Shown piece after piece: positions 1 through 8,007 of a DNA stretch of 45,182 nucleotides. The stretch's first letter is position 1. The number at the start of each line of letters is the position of its first letter. Position numbers and translations under genes: made by a program. The DNA comes from JBFHRB01 sp041591915 (GTDB lineage: Bacteria; Actinomycetota; Nitriliruptoria; Nitriliruptorales; Nitriliruptoraceae), in NCBI GenBank assembly GCA_041591915.1, contig JBFHRB010000002.1:1-45182 (forward strand). Reading direction: 5' to 3'. Below the pieces are notes generated by a model that was not told the origin of the DNA, did no database searches, and saw only the letters and a list, made by a program, of their open reading frames with translations.

Positions 1-310
1 TGACGCGCCGTAGCGAACGCTCCTGCTCGAACGCGTAGATGAGGAATGCCGCCGAGATGCCGAGGAAGGCCCACCGCAGGGCCGGAGCGTCCAGGAACGT
101 GGGGACGGCCGCGCCACCGATGACCAGGACGATGGCCAGGCTGACGGACACCAACAGGATCGCCGCGACGATCCACAGGTGCCAACGCCGGCGCTCGAGG
201 TCGGCGAGCACCGGCCGAGGCGCTGCTTCCGTCGTGGGCGCGCGTGGCGTGGACGACCCCTGCACGGCAGGCGCCGACACGGATCCCCGTTTCCGTCTGC
301 TTCGCGCCAC
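1..310 (-). CDS. membrane protein, N-terminal part only (runs off the window)
   Basis: The minus strand encodes an open N-terminal segment cut by the left edge. I start it at a GTG at 310 because a GAGG lies five bases upstream, overlapping the purM stop; a second in-frame GTG at 280 is the alternative. The visible part has a basic, proline-rich cytoplasmic start, then two hydrophobic segments (around WIVAAILLVSVSLAIVLVIG and WAFLGISAAFLIYAF), then a charged stretch FEQERSLRRV. That layout, two membrane helices followed by an EQER-type signalling helix, is common in actinobacterial GAF/GGDEF or kinase sensors, but the effector domain is outside the window, so that is a guess. It follows purM by eight bases and may be the last gene of the purine transcript. 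Confidence 0.6.
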   Translation of the reverse strand, partial: MARSRRKRGSVSAPAVQGSSTPRAPTTEAAPRPVLADLERRRWHLWIVAAILLVSVSLAIVLVIGGAAVPTFLDAPALRWAFLGISAAFLIYAFEQERSLRRV

Positions 311-317
311 GATTGCC

Positions 318-1358
318 TCAGGCGTGCTGGTTGGTGAACGTCACCTCGGTCGCCGACGTGACCGTACCGAGTCGCCACGCCGGTACACCGCGCGACTCGA
401 GGATCCCGATGGCCGCATCGGCCTCGGCAGCCGCCAGGACGGCCACCATGCCGACCCCGCAGTTGAACGTCCGCCACATCTCATCGGCATGGACCGGCCC
501 TCGCTGTTGGAGCCAGCGGAAGATCGCCGGCCGTTCCCACGAGGACGCGTCCACCTCGGCCCCCAGGCCGTCGGGCAGCACGCGCGGCAGGTTGCCGGGC
601 AGGCCGCCACCCGTGACGTGGCAGAACGCATGGACGTCGACGGCCTCGATGAGGGCGAGGCAGTCCTTCGCGTAGATGCGCGTGGGTGCCAGCAGCGCCT
701 CCCCCAGGGGGACGTCGAGGCCGTGCGGCTGGGACAGGTCGAGTCCCTCGACGATGCGACGGACGAGCGAGTAGCCGTTCGAGTGGATGCCACTGGACGC
801 CATCGCGACGAGCACGTCCCCCTCAGCCACGCGCTCGGGCCCCAGGATGCGGTCGCGTTCGACCACCCCGACGCCGAAGCCGGCCATGTCGAACTCGTCG
901 TCGCCGAGCAGGCCGGGGTGCTCGGCGGTCTCGCCGCCGACCAGGGCACAACCCGCGAGTCGGCAGCCGTCGGCGATGCCACGCACGATGTCGGCGACCC
1001 GTTCGGGGTCGAGCTTGCCGACGGACAGGTAGTCGTTGAAGAACAGCGGCTCCGCGCCGGTCACGACCAGGTCGTCGACGACCATGGCCACGAGATCCTG
1101 CCCGACGGTGTCGAGTACCCCGAGCTGGCGCGCGAGGTCGACCTTGGTGCCCACGCCGTCGGTCGAGCTCACGAGGACGGGCTGGTGCCAGCGGTCGAGG
1201 TCGAGCTGGAACAGCCCCCCGAACCCACCGATCCCGCCGAGCACCTCCGGCCGCGTCGTCGCGGCCACGGACTCCTTGATCAGGTCGACGGAGCGATCCG
1301 CGGCGTCCAGGTCGACACCGGCGTCGGCGTAGGTCAGGTGGTCGTCGGTCTCAGCCAT
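318..1358 (-). CDS. purM: phosphoribosylformylglycinamidine cyclo-ligase (AIR synthetase)
   Basis: A 346-residue protein, the usual PurM length, that closes FGAM to aminoimidazole ribonucleotide with ATP in step five of purine synthesis. The start MAETDDHLTYADAGVDLDA is typical, with the YADAGVD motif at the front. Further on are GGFGGLF, STDGVGTKVDLA (nucleotide-binding region), DCLAL, HVTGGGLPGNLPRVLP and FNCGVGMV, all classic PurM signatures. It starts 14 bases after the purF stop, so the two are almost certainly co-transcribed. The ATG at 1358 fits the family start; open frame continues upstream but runs antisense inside purF and is not homologous. No missing key residue was seen. Confidence 0.97.
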   Translation of the reverse strand: MAETDDHLTYADAGVDLDAADRSVDLIKESVAATTRPEVLGGIGGFGGLFQLDLDRWHQPVLVSSTDGVGTKVDLARQLGVLDTVGQDLVAMVVDDLVVTGAEPLFFNDYLSVGKLDPERVADIVRGIADGCRLAGCALVGGETAEHPGLLGDDEFDMAGFGVGVVERDRILGPERVAEGDVLVAMASSGIHSNGYSLVRRIVEGLDLSQPHGLDVPLGEALLAPTRIYAKDCLALIEAVDVHAFCHVTGGGLPGNLPRVLPDGLGAEVDASSWERPAIFRWLQQRGPVHADEMWRTFNCGVGMVAVLAAAEADAAIGILESRGVPAWRLGTVTSATEVTFTNQHA

Positions 1359-1372
1359 GGGAAGCGTTGTGC

Positions 1373-2842
1373 CTACTTCTCGGCGGCGGCGAAATCGGCG
1401 TGCTCGCCGGAGATCGGGATCGGGTACACGCCGTCGAAGCACGCCCGGCAGAGCTCGTCCTTGTCCTGCGGCGTCGCCTCGATCAGCCCGTCCAGGCTGA
1501 TGTAGTGAAGGGAATCGGCGCCGACGAACTCGCGGATCTCCTCGACGCTCATGTCGGCGCCGATCAGCTGTGCCCGGGTGGCCATGTCGATGCCGTAGAA
1601 GCAGGGGTGCTTGATCGGCGGCGACGTGATGCGCAGGTGCACCTCTGCTGCACCGGCCTCGCGCAGCATCCGGACGAGCTGGCGCGACGTGTTGCCACGC
1701 ACGATGGAGTCGTCGACGACGACCAGCCGGCGCCCCTCGATGATCTCGCGGACGGGGCTGAGCTTCAGCCGGATGCCGAGCTGGCGCAGGGACTGCGTCG
1801 GTTGGATGAACGTGCGGCCGACGTAGCGGTTCTTCACCAGGCCCTCGGCGTAGGGCAGCTCGGCCTCGGCGGCGTAGCCGGCTGCCGCAGCGGTGCCGGA
1901 GTCGGGCACCGGGATGACGAGGTCCGCCTCGATGGGCGCCTCTCGCGCGAGGATGCGGCCCATCCGACGGCGTGCCGCGAGCACGCTCGTTCCCTCGATG
2001 CGGTGGTCGGGGCGGGCCAGGTAGACCCACTCGAACAGGCAGTGCTTCATGTCCGGCTCGCCGAACCGGTGCGAGGTGATGCCGCGCTCGTCGACGACGA
2101 TGGCCTCTCCGGGCTCGACGTCACGCACGTAGACCGCCCCGACGATCTCCAGCCCGGGCGTCTCCGACGCGACGACCCAGCCGCCCTTGGGGAGTCGCCC
2201 GATCACGAGCGGGCGCACACCGGCCGGGTCGCGGAAGGCGTAGAGCCGCTCCTCGTCCATGACCACCACCGAGAAGGCGCCGCGCAGCTTCGGCGCGATG
2301 CGGATGATCGCCTCCTCGAGGCTCACGTCCGCGTCACGGGCGAGCAGCGCCGTCATGAGCTCGGAGTCGTTGTTGGGTGGTGCCTCGAGTTCGCGGGCGA
2401 GGTCGACCGTGTTGACGAGGTTGCCGTTGTGCCCGAGGGCGACCCCACCACCGGCGGGGCTCTCGCGGTACTGCGGCTGGGCGTTGTCCCACGACGACGT
2501 GCCGGTCGTGGAGTAGCGCGTGTGGCCGATGGCGACGTGTCCCTCGAGGCCCGCGAGCTTCGTCTCGTTGAACACCTGGTTCACGAGCCCCATGTCCTTC
2601 TGCACGATCACGCGGCGACCGTCCCCGACCGCGATGCCGGCGGACTCCTGGCCACGGTGCTGCAGCGCGTACAGGCCGTAGAAGGTCAGCTTGGCGACGT
2701 CCTCGCCGGGCGCGAAGACGCCGAAGACGCCGCACTCCTCGCGAGGCCCCTCGCCGTACGACGACAGGTCGACGTCGGCCGGTAGTGGTTCGACACCGGT
2801 TGGGGAGGATGGGACGACCGGCAACGGGCGTCGGGCGGGCAC
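1373..2842 (-). CDS. purF: amidophosphoribosyltransferase, Fe-S type
   Basis: A 489-residue enzyme that makes phosphoribosylamine from PRPP and glutamine, the committed purine step. The N-terminal nucleophile cysteine is Cys37 in REECGVFGVF, so a 36-residue propeptide must be removed, longer than the 11 residues of the Bacillus enzyme. The glutaminase region shows GHTRYSTTG and GHNGNLVN; the PRPP loop is VVVDDSIVRGNTSRQL. Four cysteines match the Bacillus-type 4Fe-4S ligands: KHCLFEW (Cys268), KHPCFYGID, and the pair in LCRACFDG. The GTG start at 2842 has AGGAG five bases upstream. An Fe-S cluster in this family is known to make the enzyme oxygen-labile. Next gene downstream is purM. Confidence 0.97.
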   Translation of the reverse strand: MPARRPLPVVPSSPTGVEPLPADVDLSSYGEGPREECGVFGVFAPGEDVAKLTFYGLYALQHRGQESAGIAVGDGRRVIVQKDMGLVNQVFNETKLAGLEGHVAIGHTRYSTTGTSSWDNAQPQYRESPAGGGVALGHNGNLVNTVDLARELEAPPNNDSELMTALLARDADVSLEEAIIRIAPKLRGAFSVVVMDEERLYAFRDPAGVRPLVIGRLPKGGWVVASETPGLEIVGAVYVRDVEPGEAIVVDERGITSHRFGEPDMKHCLFEWVYLARPDHRIEGTSVLAARRRMGRILAREAPIEADLVIPVPDSGTAAAAGYAAEAELPYAEGLVKNRYVGRTFIQPTQSLRQLGIRLKLSPVREIIEGRRLVVVDDSIVRGNTSRQLVRMLREAGAAEVHLRITSPPIKHPCFYGIDMATRAQLIGADMSVEEIREFVGADSLHYISLDGLIEATPQDKDELCRACFDGVYPIPISGEHADFAAAEK

Positions 2843-2876
2843 CGTGGCTCCTGGATCGTTGCCTGCGCAGCGTACC

Positions 2877-2893
2877 GCCGGGCCCTTCCCGGC
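2877..2893 (-). terminator. short GC hairpin ahead of purF
   Basis: A perfect 6-bp inverted repeat, GCCGGG and CCCGGC with a five-base loop, sits in the 89-base gap between the 60-aa gene and purF. There is no T-run, so it is at best a weak terminator or a processing site. It might also act in the purF leader. Function is inferred from the structure only. Confidence 0.25.
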
Positions 2894-2931
2894 AAGTCAT
2901 GGCGCGCGACAGCCGCGTCGTGGGCGGCGGG

Positions 2932-3114
2932 TCAGTCCTCCGTGTCGGCCTCGCCCTCGCGGTCGATGAAGGCGAGGTCCAGCTCGTTCAGCTCACGTCG
3001 GTGCCGCAGGAACTCGATCGCCATGCGCCGGGCGTCGCGGGCGCGCTCGCGTCCGCGCACGCGGATCTGCGTCGTGTCGTGGCGCCGATCGGGTGCGGGC
3101 TGGAGCGAGGGCAT
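2932..3114 (-). CDS. small charged hypothetical protein between purL and purF
   Basis: A 60-residue protein starting MPSLQPAPDRRHDTTQ. An AAGGA-type ribosome site lies about nine bases before the ATG at 3114. The frame stays open to 3198, but the extra part is a proline/arginine string without its own ribosome site, so I reject it. The middle is strongly basic (RVRGRERARDARR) and the C-terminal half is predicted helical and acidic (LRHRRELNELDLAFIDREGEADTED). No known family is recognised. It lies between purL and purF on the same strand, so it is likely in the purine transcript; a regulatory or assembly role is possible but not shown. Confidence 0.6.
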   Translation of the reverse strand: MPSLQPAPDRRHDTTQIRVRGRERARDARRMAIEFLRHRRELNELDLAFIDREGEADTED

Positions 3115-3257
3115 GGGCGCGGTTCCTTCTGCCGGTGGGCCCGGCGCAGGGGGTCGGCTCCCAGGACGAGGACGGTACGGGCGGAGTGTTTCGTTCACCC
3201 GTCAACCGCGTGAACGCACGGACAACTACCCGTTCGACCAGTGCACCCGTGGAACCG

Positions 3258-5519
3258 TCAGCCCTCGAGCGACGTCACGAGGCCGGCGTCGTAGGCGGCC
3301 GCGACGTCCGCGAGCGCGACGTCGACGAGCCCGTCGACGACCACGCGCTCCCCCGCCACCTCCCCAGCCGGTCGGGCCGGGACACCCAGGGACTCGCACA
3401 GCGCCAGCAGGTCAGCCACGGCCGCCGGTGCGCACGTGACGACGACCCGCCCGGGGGACTCGCTGAAGAGCGCCTGTGCCGGCGCCAGGGCGTCCTCCGG
3501 CGTGAAGCGCACGCCGACGCCACCGGCCACCGCGGACTCGACGAGGTTCGCGACCAGTCCACCCGCGCTGACGTCGTGCGCCGAGCGCAGGAGCCGGCGG
3601 GAGGCCGCCTCGGCCAGCACTTCGGCGAGCCGCTGCTCGAGGTCGAGGTCGACCGGGGCGAGGGTGCCACCCAGCGGCAGGTCCAGGAACCGCTGCAGCT
3701 CGGAGCCCGCCAACCCGTCACCGGTCCGCGCGCCGAGGACGAGGACGGCGTCCCCCTCGTCCACGAACGCACTGCCGACCGCCAGCGTCGCATCGGCCAG
3801 GACGCCGAGGATCCCGATGACCGGGGTGGGGTGGATGGCCCGCTGGTTGGTCTCGTTGTAGAAGCTGACGTTGCCGCCCGTGATCGGCACGTCGAGGGCA
3901 ACACATGCCTCGCCCATGCCCGCCACGGCCTCGGCGAACTGCCACATGATCTCGGGCCGCTCCGGGTTGCCGAAGTTGAGGCAGTTCGTCGTCGCGAGCG
4001 GCCGCGCGCCGCTGCAGGCGACGTTGCGGTAGGCCTCCGCGACGACGCGCCTCGCGCCCTCCCGCGGGTCGAGCTCGCACCAGCGGCCGTTGCCGTCCGT
4101 CGCGCAGGCGACAGCGCGGTCGGAGTCGGGCAGGCGGACGACACCGGCATCGCCCTGGCCCGGCCCGAGCACCGTGCCGGCCCCGACGAGCGAGTCGTAC
4201 TGGCGGTGGACCCAGCGCTTCGACGCCACGTTGGGGCTGGCGACGAAGCGCAGCACCAGGTCGTCCAGCTCCTCGGGGAGGTCGGGGTCCTCCGCGTCGA
4301 TCGCCGCGTAGTCGTCGAGCCAGCCGGGGCGCGCCATCGGCCGCTCGTAGGTCGGACCCTCGTCCGCGAGCGAACGGGCGGGGCAGTCGGCGACGACCTC
4401 GCCATCGCGCTCGAGCACGAGGTGGCTGCCCTCCACGACCTCGCCGATGACGGCAGCCGGGACGCCCCAGCGATCGGCGATCTCGAGCACGGTGTCGAGC
4501 TGCTCCGGGTTCACGAGCGCGAGCATCCGCTCCTGCGACTCGGAGCACAGGATCTCCCACGACTCCATGCCCGGCTCGCGCAGGTGCACCTCGTCGAGGT
4601 CGACGCGCATGCCCATGGATGCCGAGCTCGCGAGCTCCGAGGTGGAGCAGGCGATGCCGGCGGCGCCCATGTCCTGGATGCCGCTGATGAGATCGCGCTC
4701 GTACAGCTCGAGGCAGCACTCGATCAGCAGCTTCTCGCGGAAGGGGTCGCCGACCTGGACGTTGGGGCGCTTGTCGTCGGACTCGTCGTCGAACTCTGCC
4801 GACGCGAGGACCGAGGCCCCGCCGATGCCGTCGCGGCCGGTCGCCGACCCGAGCAGCACCGCCTTGTCACCGACGCGCTCGGCCTGGGCGAGCTGGATCC
4901 GGTCCTGGCGCATCACGCCGACGCAGAAGACGTTGACCAGCGGGTTGCCCGCGTAGCAGTCGTCGAAGACGGTCTCGCCACCGATGTTGGGCACGCCGAC
5001 GCAGTTGCCGTAGCCGCCGACGCCCCGCACGACACCGTCGATGATGTGGCGCTGCAGGTGGTCGGGGTTGCCGTCCGCGTCCACGGGATGGCCGAAGCGC
5101 AGCGGGTCCATGAGGGCGATCGGGCGGGCGCCCATCGTCAGGATGTCGCGGATGATGCCGCCGACGCCCGTTGCCGCGCCCTGGTAGGGCTCGACGAAGC
5201 TCGGGTGGTTGTGCGACTCGATCTTGAACGTCACGGCGAGCCCGTCGCCGACATCCACGACGCCCGCGTTCTCGCCCGGGCCGACCAGCACCTGCGGCCC
5301 CTCGGTCGGCAGCGTCTTGAGGTGGACCTTGGACGACTTGTACGAGCAGTGTTCGGACCACATGACCGAGTACATGCCGAGCTCGGCGGTCGACGGCACT
5401 CGCCCGAGCGTCTCGACGATGCGCTCGTACTCGTCGGGCTTGAGGCCCAGCTCGGCGGCCAGCTCACGCGCGCGGGCGTCGTCGAGCTGCTCGTTCGGCG
5501 GGAAGGTGATGGCGCTCAC
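3258..5519 (-). CDS. purL: phosphoribosylformylglycinamidine synthase, large subunit
   Basis: A 753-residue small-type PurL, the synthetase subunit that with PurQ (glutaminase) and PurS forms FGAM synthase. Signatures are WSEHCSYKSSKVHLK near residue 60, GENAGVVDVGDG, KIESHNHPS, GVGGIIRDI, QDMGAAGIACS, the second-half NCLNFGNPE and ITGGNVSFYNE, and SAHDVSAGG. Length and motifs match the split form used by Gram-positives rather than the 1,300-residue enterobacterial enzyme. The start is a GTG at 5519 with GAGG five bases upstream. It is separated from purQ by an oppositely oriented nitroreductase, so it probably has its own promoter in 5520-5629. A 140-base gap separates its stop from the next gene downstream. 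Confidence 0.97.
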   Translation of the reverse strand: MSAITFPPNEQLDDARARELAAELGLKPDEYERIVETLGRVPSTAELGMYSVMWSEHCSYKSSKVHLKTLPTEGPQVLVGPGENAGVVDVGDGLAVTFKIESHNHPSFVEPYQGAATGVGGIIRDILTMGARPIALMDPLRFGHPVDADGNPDHLQRHIIDGVVRGVGGYGNCVGVPNIGGETVFDDCYAGNPLVNVFCVGVMRQDRIQLAQAERVGDKAVLLGSATGRDGIGGASVLASAEFDDESDDKRPNVQVGDPFREKLLIECCLELYERDLISGIQDMGAAGIACSTSELASSASMGMRVDLDEVHLREPGMESWEILCSESQERMLALVNPEQLDTVLEIADRWGVPAAVIGEVVEGSHLVLERDGEVVADCPARSLADEGPTYERPMARPGWLDDYAAIDAEDPDLPEELDDLVLRFVASPNVASKRWVHRQYDSLVGAGTVLGPGQGDAGVVRLPDSDRAVACATDGNGRWCELDPREGARRVVAEAYRNVACSGARPLATTNCLNFGNPERPEIMWQFAEAVAGMGEACVALDVPITGGNVSFYNETNQRAIHPTPVIGILGVLADATLAVGSAFVDEGDAVLVLGARTGDGLAGSELQRFLDLPLGGTLAPVDLDLEQRLAEVLAEAASRRLLRSAHDVSAGGLVANLVESAVAGGVGVRFTPEDALAPAQALFSESPGRVVVTCAPAAVADLLALCESLGVPARPAGEVAGERVVVDGLVDVALADVAAAYDAGLVTSLEG

Positions 5520-5565
5520 GGGTGCCTCGCACGCAGGGCGGGAAGAGGGGGCTCGGGCGGCGCGG

Positions 5566-5594
5566 GGAGCCTACCGGCGGGCCTCCTAGGCTCC
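5566..5594. promoter_or_regulatory. inverted repeat with TAGGCT boxes between purL and the nitroreductase
   Basis: The 110-base divergent gap contains GGAGCCTA (5566-5573) and its exact inverse TAGGCTCC (5587-5594), 13 bases apart. Each arm contains TAGGCT, which fits the actinobacterial TANNNT -10 pattern, one arm reading toward the nitroreductase and the other toward purL. The same TAGGCT occurs before purC and before the SRPBCC gene. No convincing -35 hexamer is visible. It could be a pair of divergent -10 boxes, an operator, or both. Confidence 0.4.
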
Positions 5595-5629
5595 GGCCTT
5601 CCGCGCGCTGGTCAGCAGGAGGTACCGAC

Positions 5630-6226
5630 GTGGAGTTCCGCGAGGTCGTCCGTCGGCGGCGCATGGTCCGCAACTACGCCGACGCTGAGGTCGATCCCGC
5701 GGCCGTGGAGCGGATCCTCGACACGGCCCGGCGCGCACCGAGTGCGGGCTTCAGCCAGGGGCACCGGTTCGTGGTCGTCACGTCCACCGAGGGACGTCGC
5801 AGGATCGCCGAGCTGGCCCACGAGCCCGAGTACGTGGCGAAGGGCTTCGAGCCGTGGATCTCGCGTGCCGCGGTGCAAGTCGTCGTGTGCGTCGACGAGG
5901 GCGCCTACCACCGCCGCTACCGGGAACGGGACAAGCTCGATGCCTCGGGCAACGAGATCGACTGGCCGGTTCCGTACTGGTTCGTCGACGCCGGGGCAGC
6001 CCTGATGCTGCTCCTGCAGGCGGCCGTCGACGAGGGCCTCGCGGCAGGATTCGCGGGCTCGCACTCCATGGACGACCTGCGAGCCGAGCTCGAGATCCCC
6101 GACGGCGTCCACGTGATCGGCGTCGTCACCATCGGCCACCCGGGAACGGAGCACCGGGCCGGCTCGGGGGCGCGGCCGCGACTCCCGCTGGCCGACGTCG
6201 TCCACCACGAGCGTTGGAGGGCCTAG
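5630..6226 (+). CDS. nitroreductase-family flavoprotein
   Basis: A 198-residue FMN-dependent oxidoreductase of the nitroreductase fold. The GTG start at 5630 is chosen because AGGAGG lies eight bases upstream; the longer open frame before it lacks similarity. The start VEFREVVRRRRMVRNYADAE carries the RRxxR FMN-phosphate motif, followed by TARRAPSAGFSQGHRFVVV. The C-terminal part, LMLLLQAAVDEGLAAGFAG then IGVVTIGHP, is the typical dimer/flavin region. Substrate cannot be read from sequence. It sits between purQ and purL on the opposite strand; its TAG stop is only three bases from the purQ stop, so it interrupts what would otherwise be a purine operon. Confidence 0.85.
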   Translation: MEFREVVRRRRMVRNYADAEVDPAAVERILDTARRAPSAGFSQGHRFVVVTSTEGRRRIAELAHEPEYVAKGFEPWISRAAVQVVVCVDEGAYHRRYRERDKLDASGNEIDWPVPYWFVDAGAALMLLLQAAVDEGLAAGFAGSHSMDDLRAELEIPDGVHVIGVVTIGHPGTEHRAGSGARPRLPLADVVHHERWRA

Positions 6227-6229
6227 CCG

Positions 6230-6895
6230 TCAGGCGGTCAGCGCGCCGATCAGCCCCTGGAACATCGCGAGGCCGTCCACCCCGCCGGCGAGCCCTGCGT
6301 CCACCGCGTGCTCGGGGTGCGGCATGAGACCGACGACGTTGCCGGCCTCGTTGCGGACGCCCGCGATGTCGCGCAGCGACCCGTTGGGGTTGTCGACGTA
6401 GCGGTACACGACCTGCCCGTTCGCCTCGATGGCGTCCAGCGTCGCATCGTCGGCGTAGAAGCGGCCTTCGCCGTTCTTCAGCGGGATCGTGATCTCCTGC
6501 CCAGCCGCGTAGCCGCGGGTCCACGGGGTCGTGGCGTCCTCGACGACGAGCCGGGTCGGCTCGCAGATGAACCGCAGGCCCTCGTTGCGCAGCAGCGCAC
6601 CGGGCAGCAGCCGCGACTCGGTGAGGATCTGGAAGCCGTTGCAGATGCCGAGCACCGGCCCACCCGAGGAGGCGAACTCGGCGACCGCCTCGATGACGGC
6701 CGCGCGGTGGGCGACGGCGCCGCAACGCAGGTAGTCCCCGTAGCTGAACCCGCCCGGCAGGATCACGGCGTCGACGCCCTTCAGGTCACGCTCCGCGTGC
6801 CAGAGGGACACGGGCTCGCCTCCGCCCGCCACGACGGCGACGCGGGCGTCGCGGTCGTCGAGGGAGCCGGGGAAGGTGATGACACCGATGCGCAT
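6230..6895 (-). CDS. purQ: phosphoribosylformylglycinamidine synthase, glutaminase subunit
   Basis: A 221-residue class I glutamine amidotransferase that feeds ammonia to PurL. It opens MRIGVITFPGSLDDRD, has the oxyanion region LPGGFSYGDYLRCGA, and the nucleophile Cys in VLGICNGFQIL. The His-Glu pair is in the C-terminal MPHPEHAVD. Length is normal. The ATG at 6895 lies nine bases after the stop of the membrane HExxH gene, with an AGGA upstream, so both are in one transcript with purS. Its stop is three bases from the convergent nitroreductase stop. Confidence 0.96.
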   Translation of the reverse strand: MRIGVITFPGSLDDRDARVAVVAGGGEPVSLWHAERDLKGVDAVILPGGFSYGDYLRCGAVAHRAAVIEAVAEFASSGGPVLGICNGFQILTESRLLPGALLRNEGLRFICEPTRLVVEDATTPWTRGYAAGQEITIPLKNGEGRFYADDATLDAIEANGQVVYRYVDNPNGSLRDIAGVRNEAGNVVGLMPHPEHAVDAGLAGGVDGLAMFQGLIGALTA

Positions 6896-6904
6896 GGTCT
6901 GGTC

Positions 6905-7660
6905 CTACTCGGGGAAGCCGGCCTCGGCGAGGCGGGCGGCGGGGTCGGGGTCGGCCAGGAGCTCGTCGGCGTCGAGGCAGGCCCGCGGCGGGTCGGTCCG
7001 GAAGTTGAGCCGGGCACAGGCCACGTCCTGCAGCTGCACCGCGGCGAGCTCGGCCTCGGCGCTCAGGGTCGCCCCGGGCCAGCTCCCGGCGAGGTGCGCC
7101 AGCTCGTGGACGAGCGAGGGCGCCGCCTGGACCGCGTCGACGAGCTGGAAGACGGCGTTGAGCTCGATGACGAGCCTGCCGTCCTCGAGCAGTGCCGTGC
7201 TGTCGACACCGGTCAGCTCGAACGCGCCGACCCGGAGGACGCCACCGGCCTCCTTCCAGCGCTCGAGGCCCACCGATGCCTGGGCGAACTCGGCCCGCTG
7301 CAGGAGCTGGCACGTCGCGGCGAGTGCCCGCCGGGCGACGGCGAGCCCGCCCGGGTCGCCCTCGAGGGTGATGCCCTCGCCGCACCCCTCGGCAGCGACG
7401 CGGGTCGCCTCGTCCGCGAGGATCACGGAGCCACGATCGTGCGTGATCGAGGCGTCACCCACCGGGCGGCGCTCGGCGGCCGACAGCGTGGTGTCGCCGG
7501 CCGCCAGGAAGGCCCAGACGACCACCCCGAGGCCGAGCGGGACGAGGATCAGCATCGCGATCGCGAACCAGCGGTGCAGGAGGGGCGAGCCATCCGGCGC
7601 CGAGGGTGGCGCGTCGAGCGGCAGCAGGGCACGCCGCGCTGGATGCTGCTCGCCGACCAT
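6905..7660 (-). CDS. membrane-anchored HExxH protein inside the purine operon
   Basis: A 251-residue protein. Residues 1-25 are cytoplasmic and proline-rich, one hydrophobic helix follows (FAIAMLILVPLGLGVVVWAF), and the rest is probably outside the membrane. A zinc-type HELAH lies in SLVHELAHLAGSWPG, with acidic residues 15-20 positions later (SAEAEL) that could be a third ligand as in gluzincins. Four cysteines occur in the outer part (EGCGEG, AATCQLL, VACARLNF, RACLDA). I do not recognise a named family. The ATG overlaps the purS stop by one base (TGATG), giving tight translational coupling, and purQ follows nine bases later. Nothing in the sequence links it chemically to purine synthesis; a peptidase role is inference from the motif. 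Confidence 0.75.
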   Translation of the reverse strand: MVGEQHPARRALLPLDAPPSAPDGSPLLHRWFAIAMLILVPLGLGVVVWAFLAAGDTTLSAAERRPVGDASITHDRGSVILADEATRVAAEGCGEGITLEGDPGGLAVARRALAATCQLLQRAEFAQASVGLERWKEAGGVLRVGAFELTGVDSTALLEDGRLVIELNAVFQLVDAVQAAPSLVHELAHLAGSWPGATLSAEAELAAVQLQDVACARLNFRTDPPRACLDADELLADPDPAARLAEAGFPE

Positions 7661-7908
7661 CAGTCCGCGTCCAGCACGCGCCACTCGTAGGTCTCGATGA
7701 CCGGGTTGGTCAGGAAGTCGGCGCACATCTTGTCGACGAGCGCGGGCAGCTCGTCCGTCCCGGCCTCGACATCGAGCTCGAGGTGCTTGCCGACACGCAC
7801 GTGGCCCACGCCATCGAAGCCGAGACCGGGGAGCGCACGCTCGACGGCGCGGCCCTGCGGGTCGAGGATCTCGGGCTTGAGCAGGACGTCGATGGCGATG
7901 CGCGGCAC
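7660..7908 (-). CDS. purS: phosphoribosylformylglycinamidine synthase subunit PurS
   Basis: An 82-residue PurS, the small subunit that holds PurL and PurQ together. The start GTG-CCG-CGC gives MPRIAIDVLLKPEILDPQG, a standard PurS opening with the KPEILDPQG motif. VRVGKHLELDVE and the C-terminal NPVIETYEWRV are also typical. GAGG six bases upstream supports the GTG at 7908. Longer open frames upstream are antisense to the LysM gene. It is the first gene of the minus-strand purS-HExxH-purQ unit; a TATCAT box at 7943-7948 on this strand is a possible -10. Confidence 0.95.
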   Translation of the reverse strand: MPRIAIDVLLKPEILDPQGRAVERALPGLGFDGVGHVRVGKHLELDVEAGTDELPALVDKMCADFLTNPVIETYEWRVLDAD

Positions 7909-7995
7909 GAGGAGCCTCGAGGGGATCGGCGATGGTCGCCGGATGATATCCACAGGGAGCGGACGTCCCGGCGCGCCGGCGCCGAGGACGCGTCG

Positions 7996-8001
7996 TACGT
8001 T
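7996..8001 (+). promoter_or_regulatory. candidate -10 box of a leaderless LysM gene
   Basis: TACGTT ends six bases before the ATG at 8008 and no Shine-Dalgarno sequence lies between. TANNNT followed by 6-7 bases and then the start codon is the known layout of leaderless actinobacterial transcripts. A start site has not been shown. Confidence 0.4.
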
Positions 8002-8007
8002 CGCCAC

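Noticed and set aside
39..1505. Long open frame of 488 codons on the plus strand opposite purM and purF
   Set aside because: It is a high-GC shadow of the purM frame, with codon-biased arginine and alanine runs and no family match.
3115..3198. 28-residue N-terminal extension of the small purL-purF protein
   Set aside because: Proline and arginine string with no ribosome site; the ATG at 3114 has one.
3093..6005. 970-codon open frame on the plus strand across purL
   Set aside because: It is the antisense of purL, which carries full PurL motifs on the other strand.
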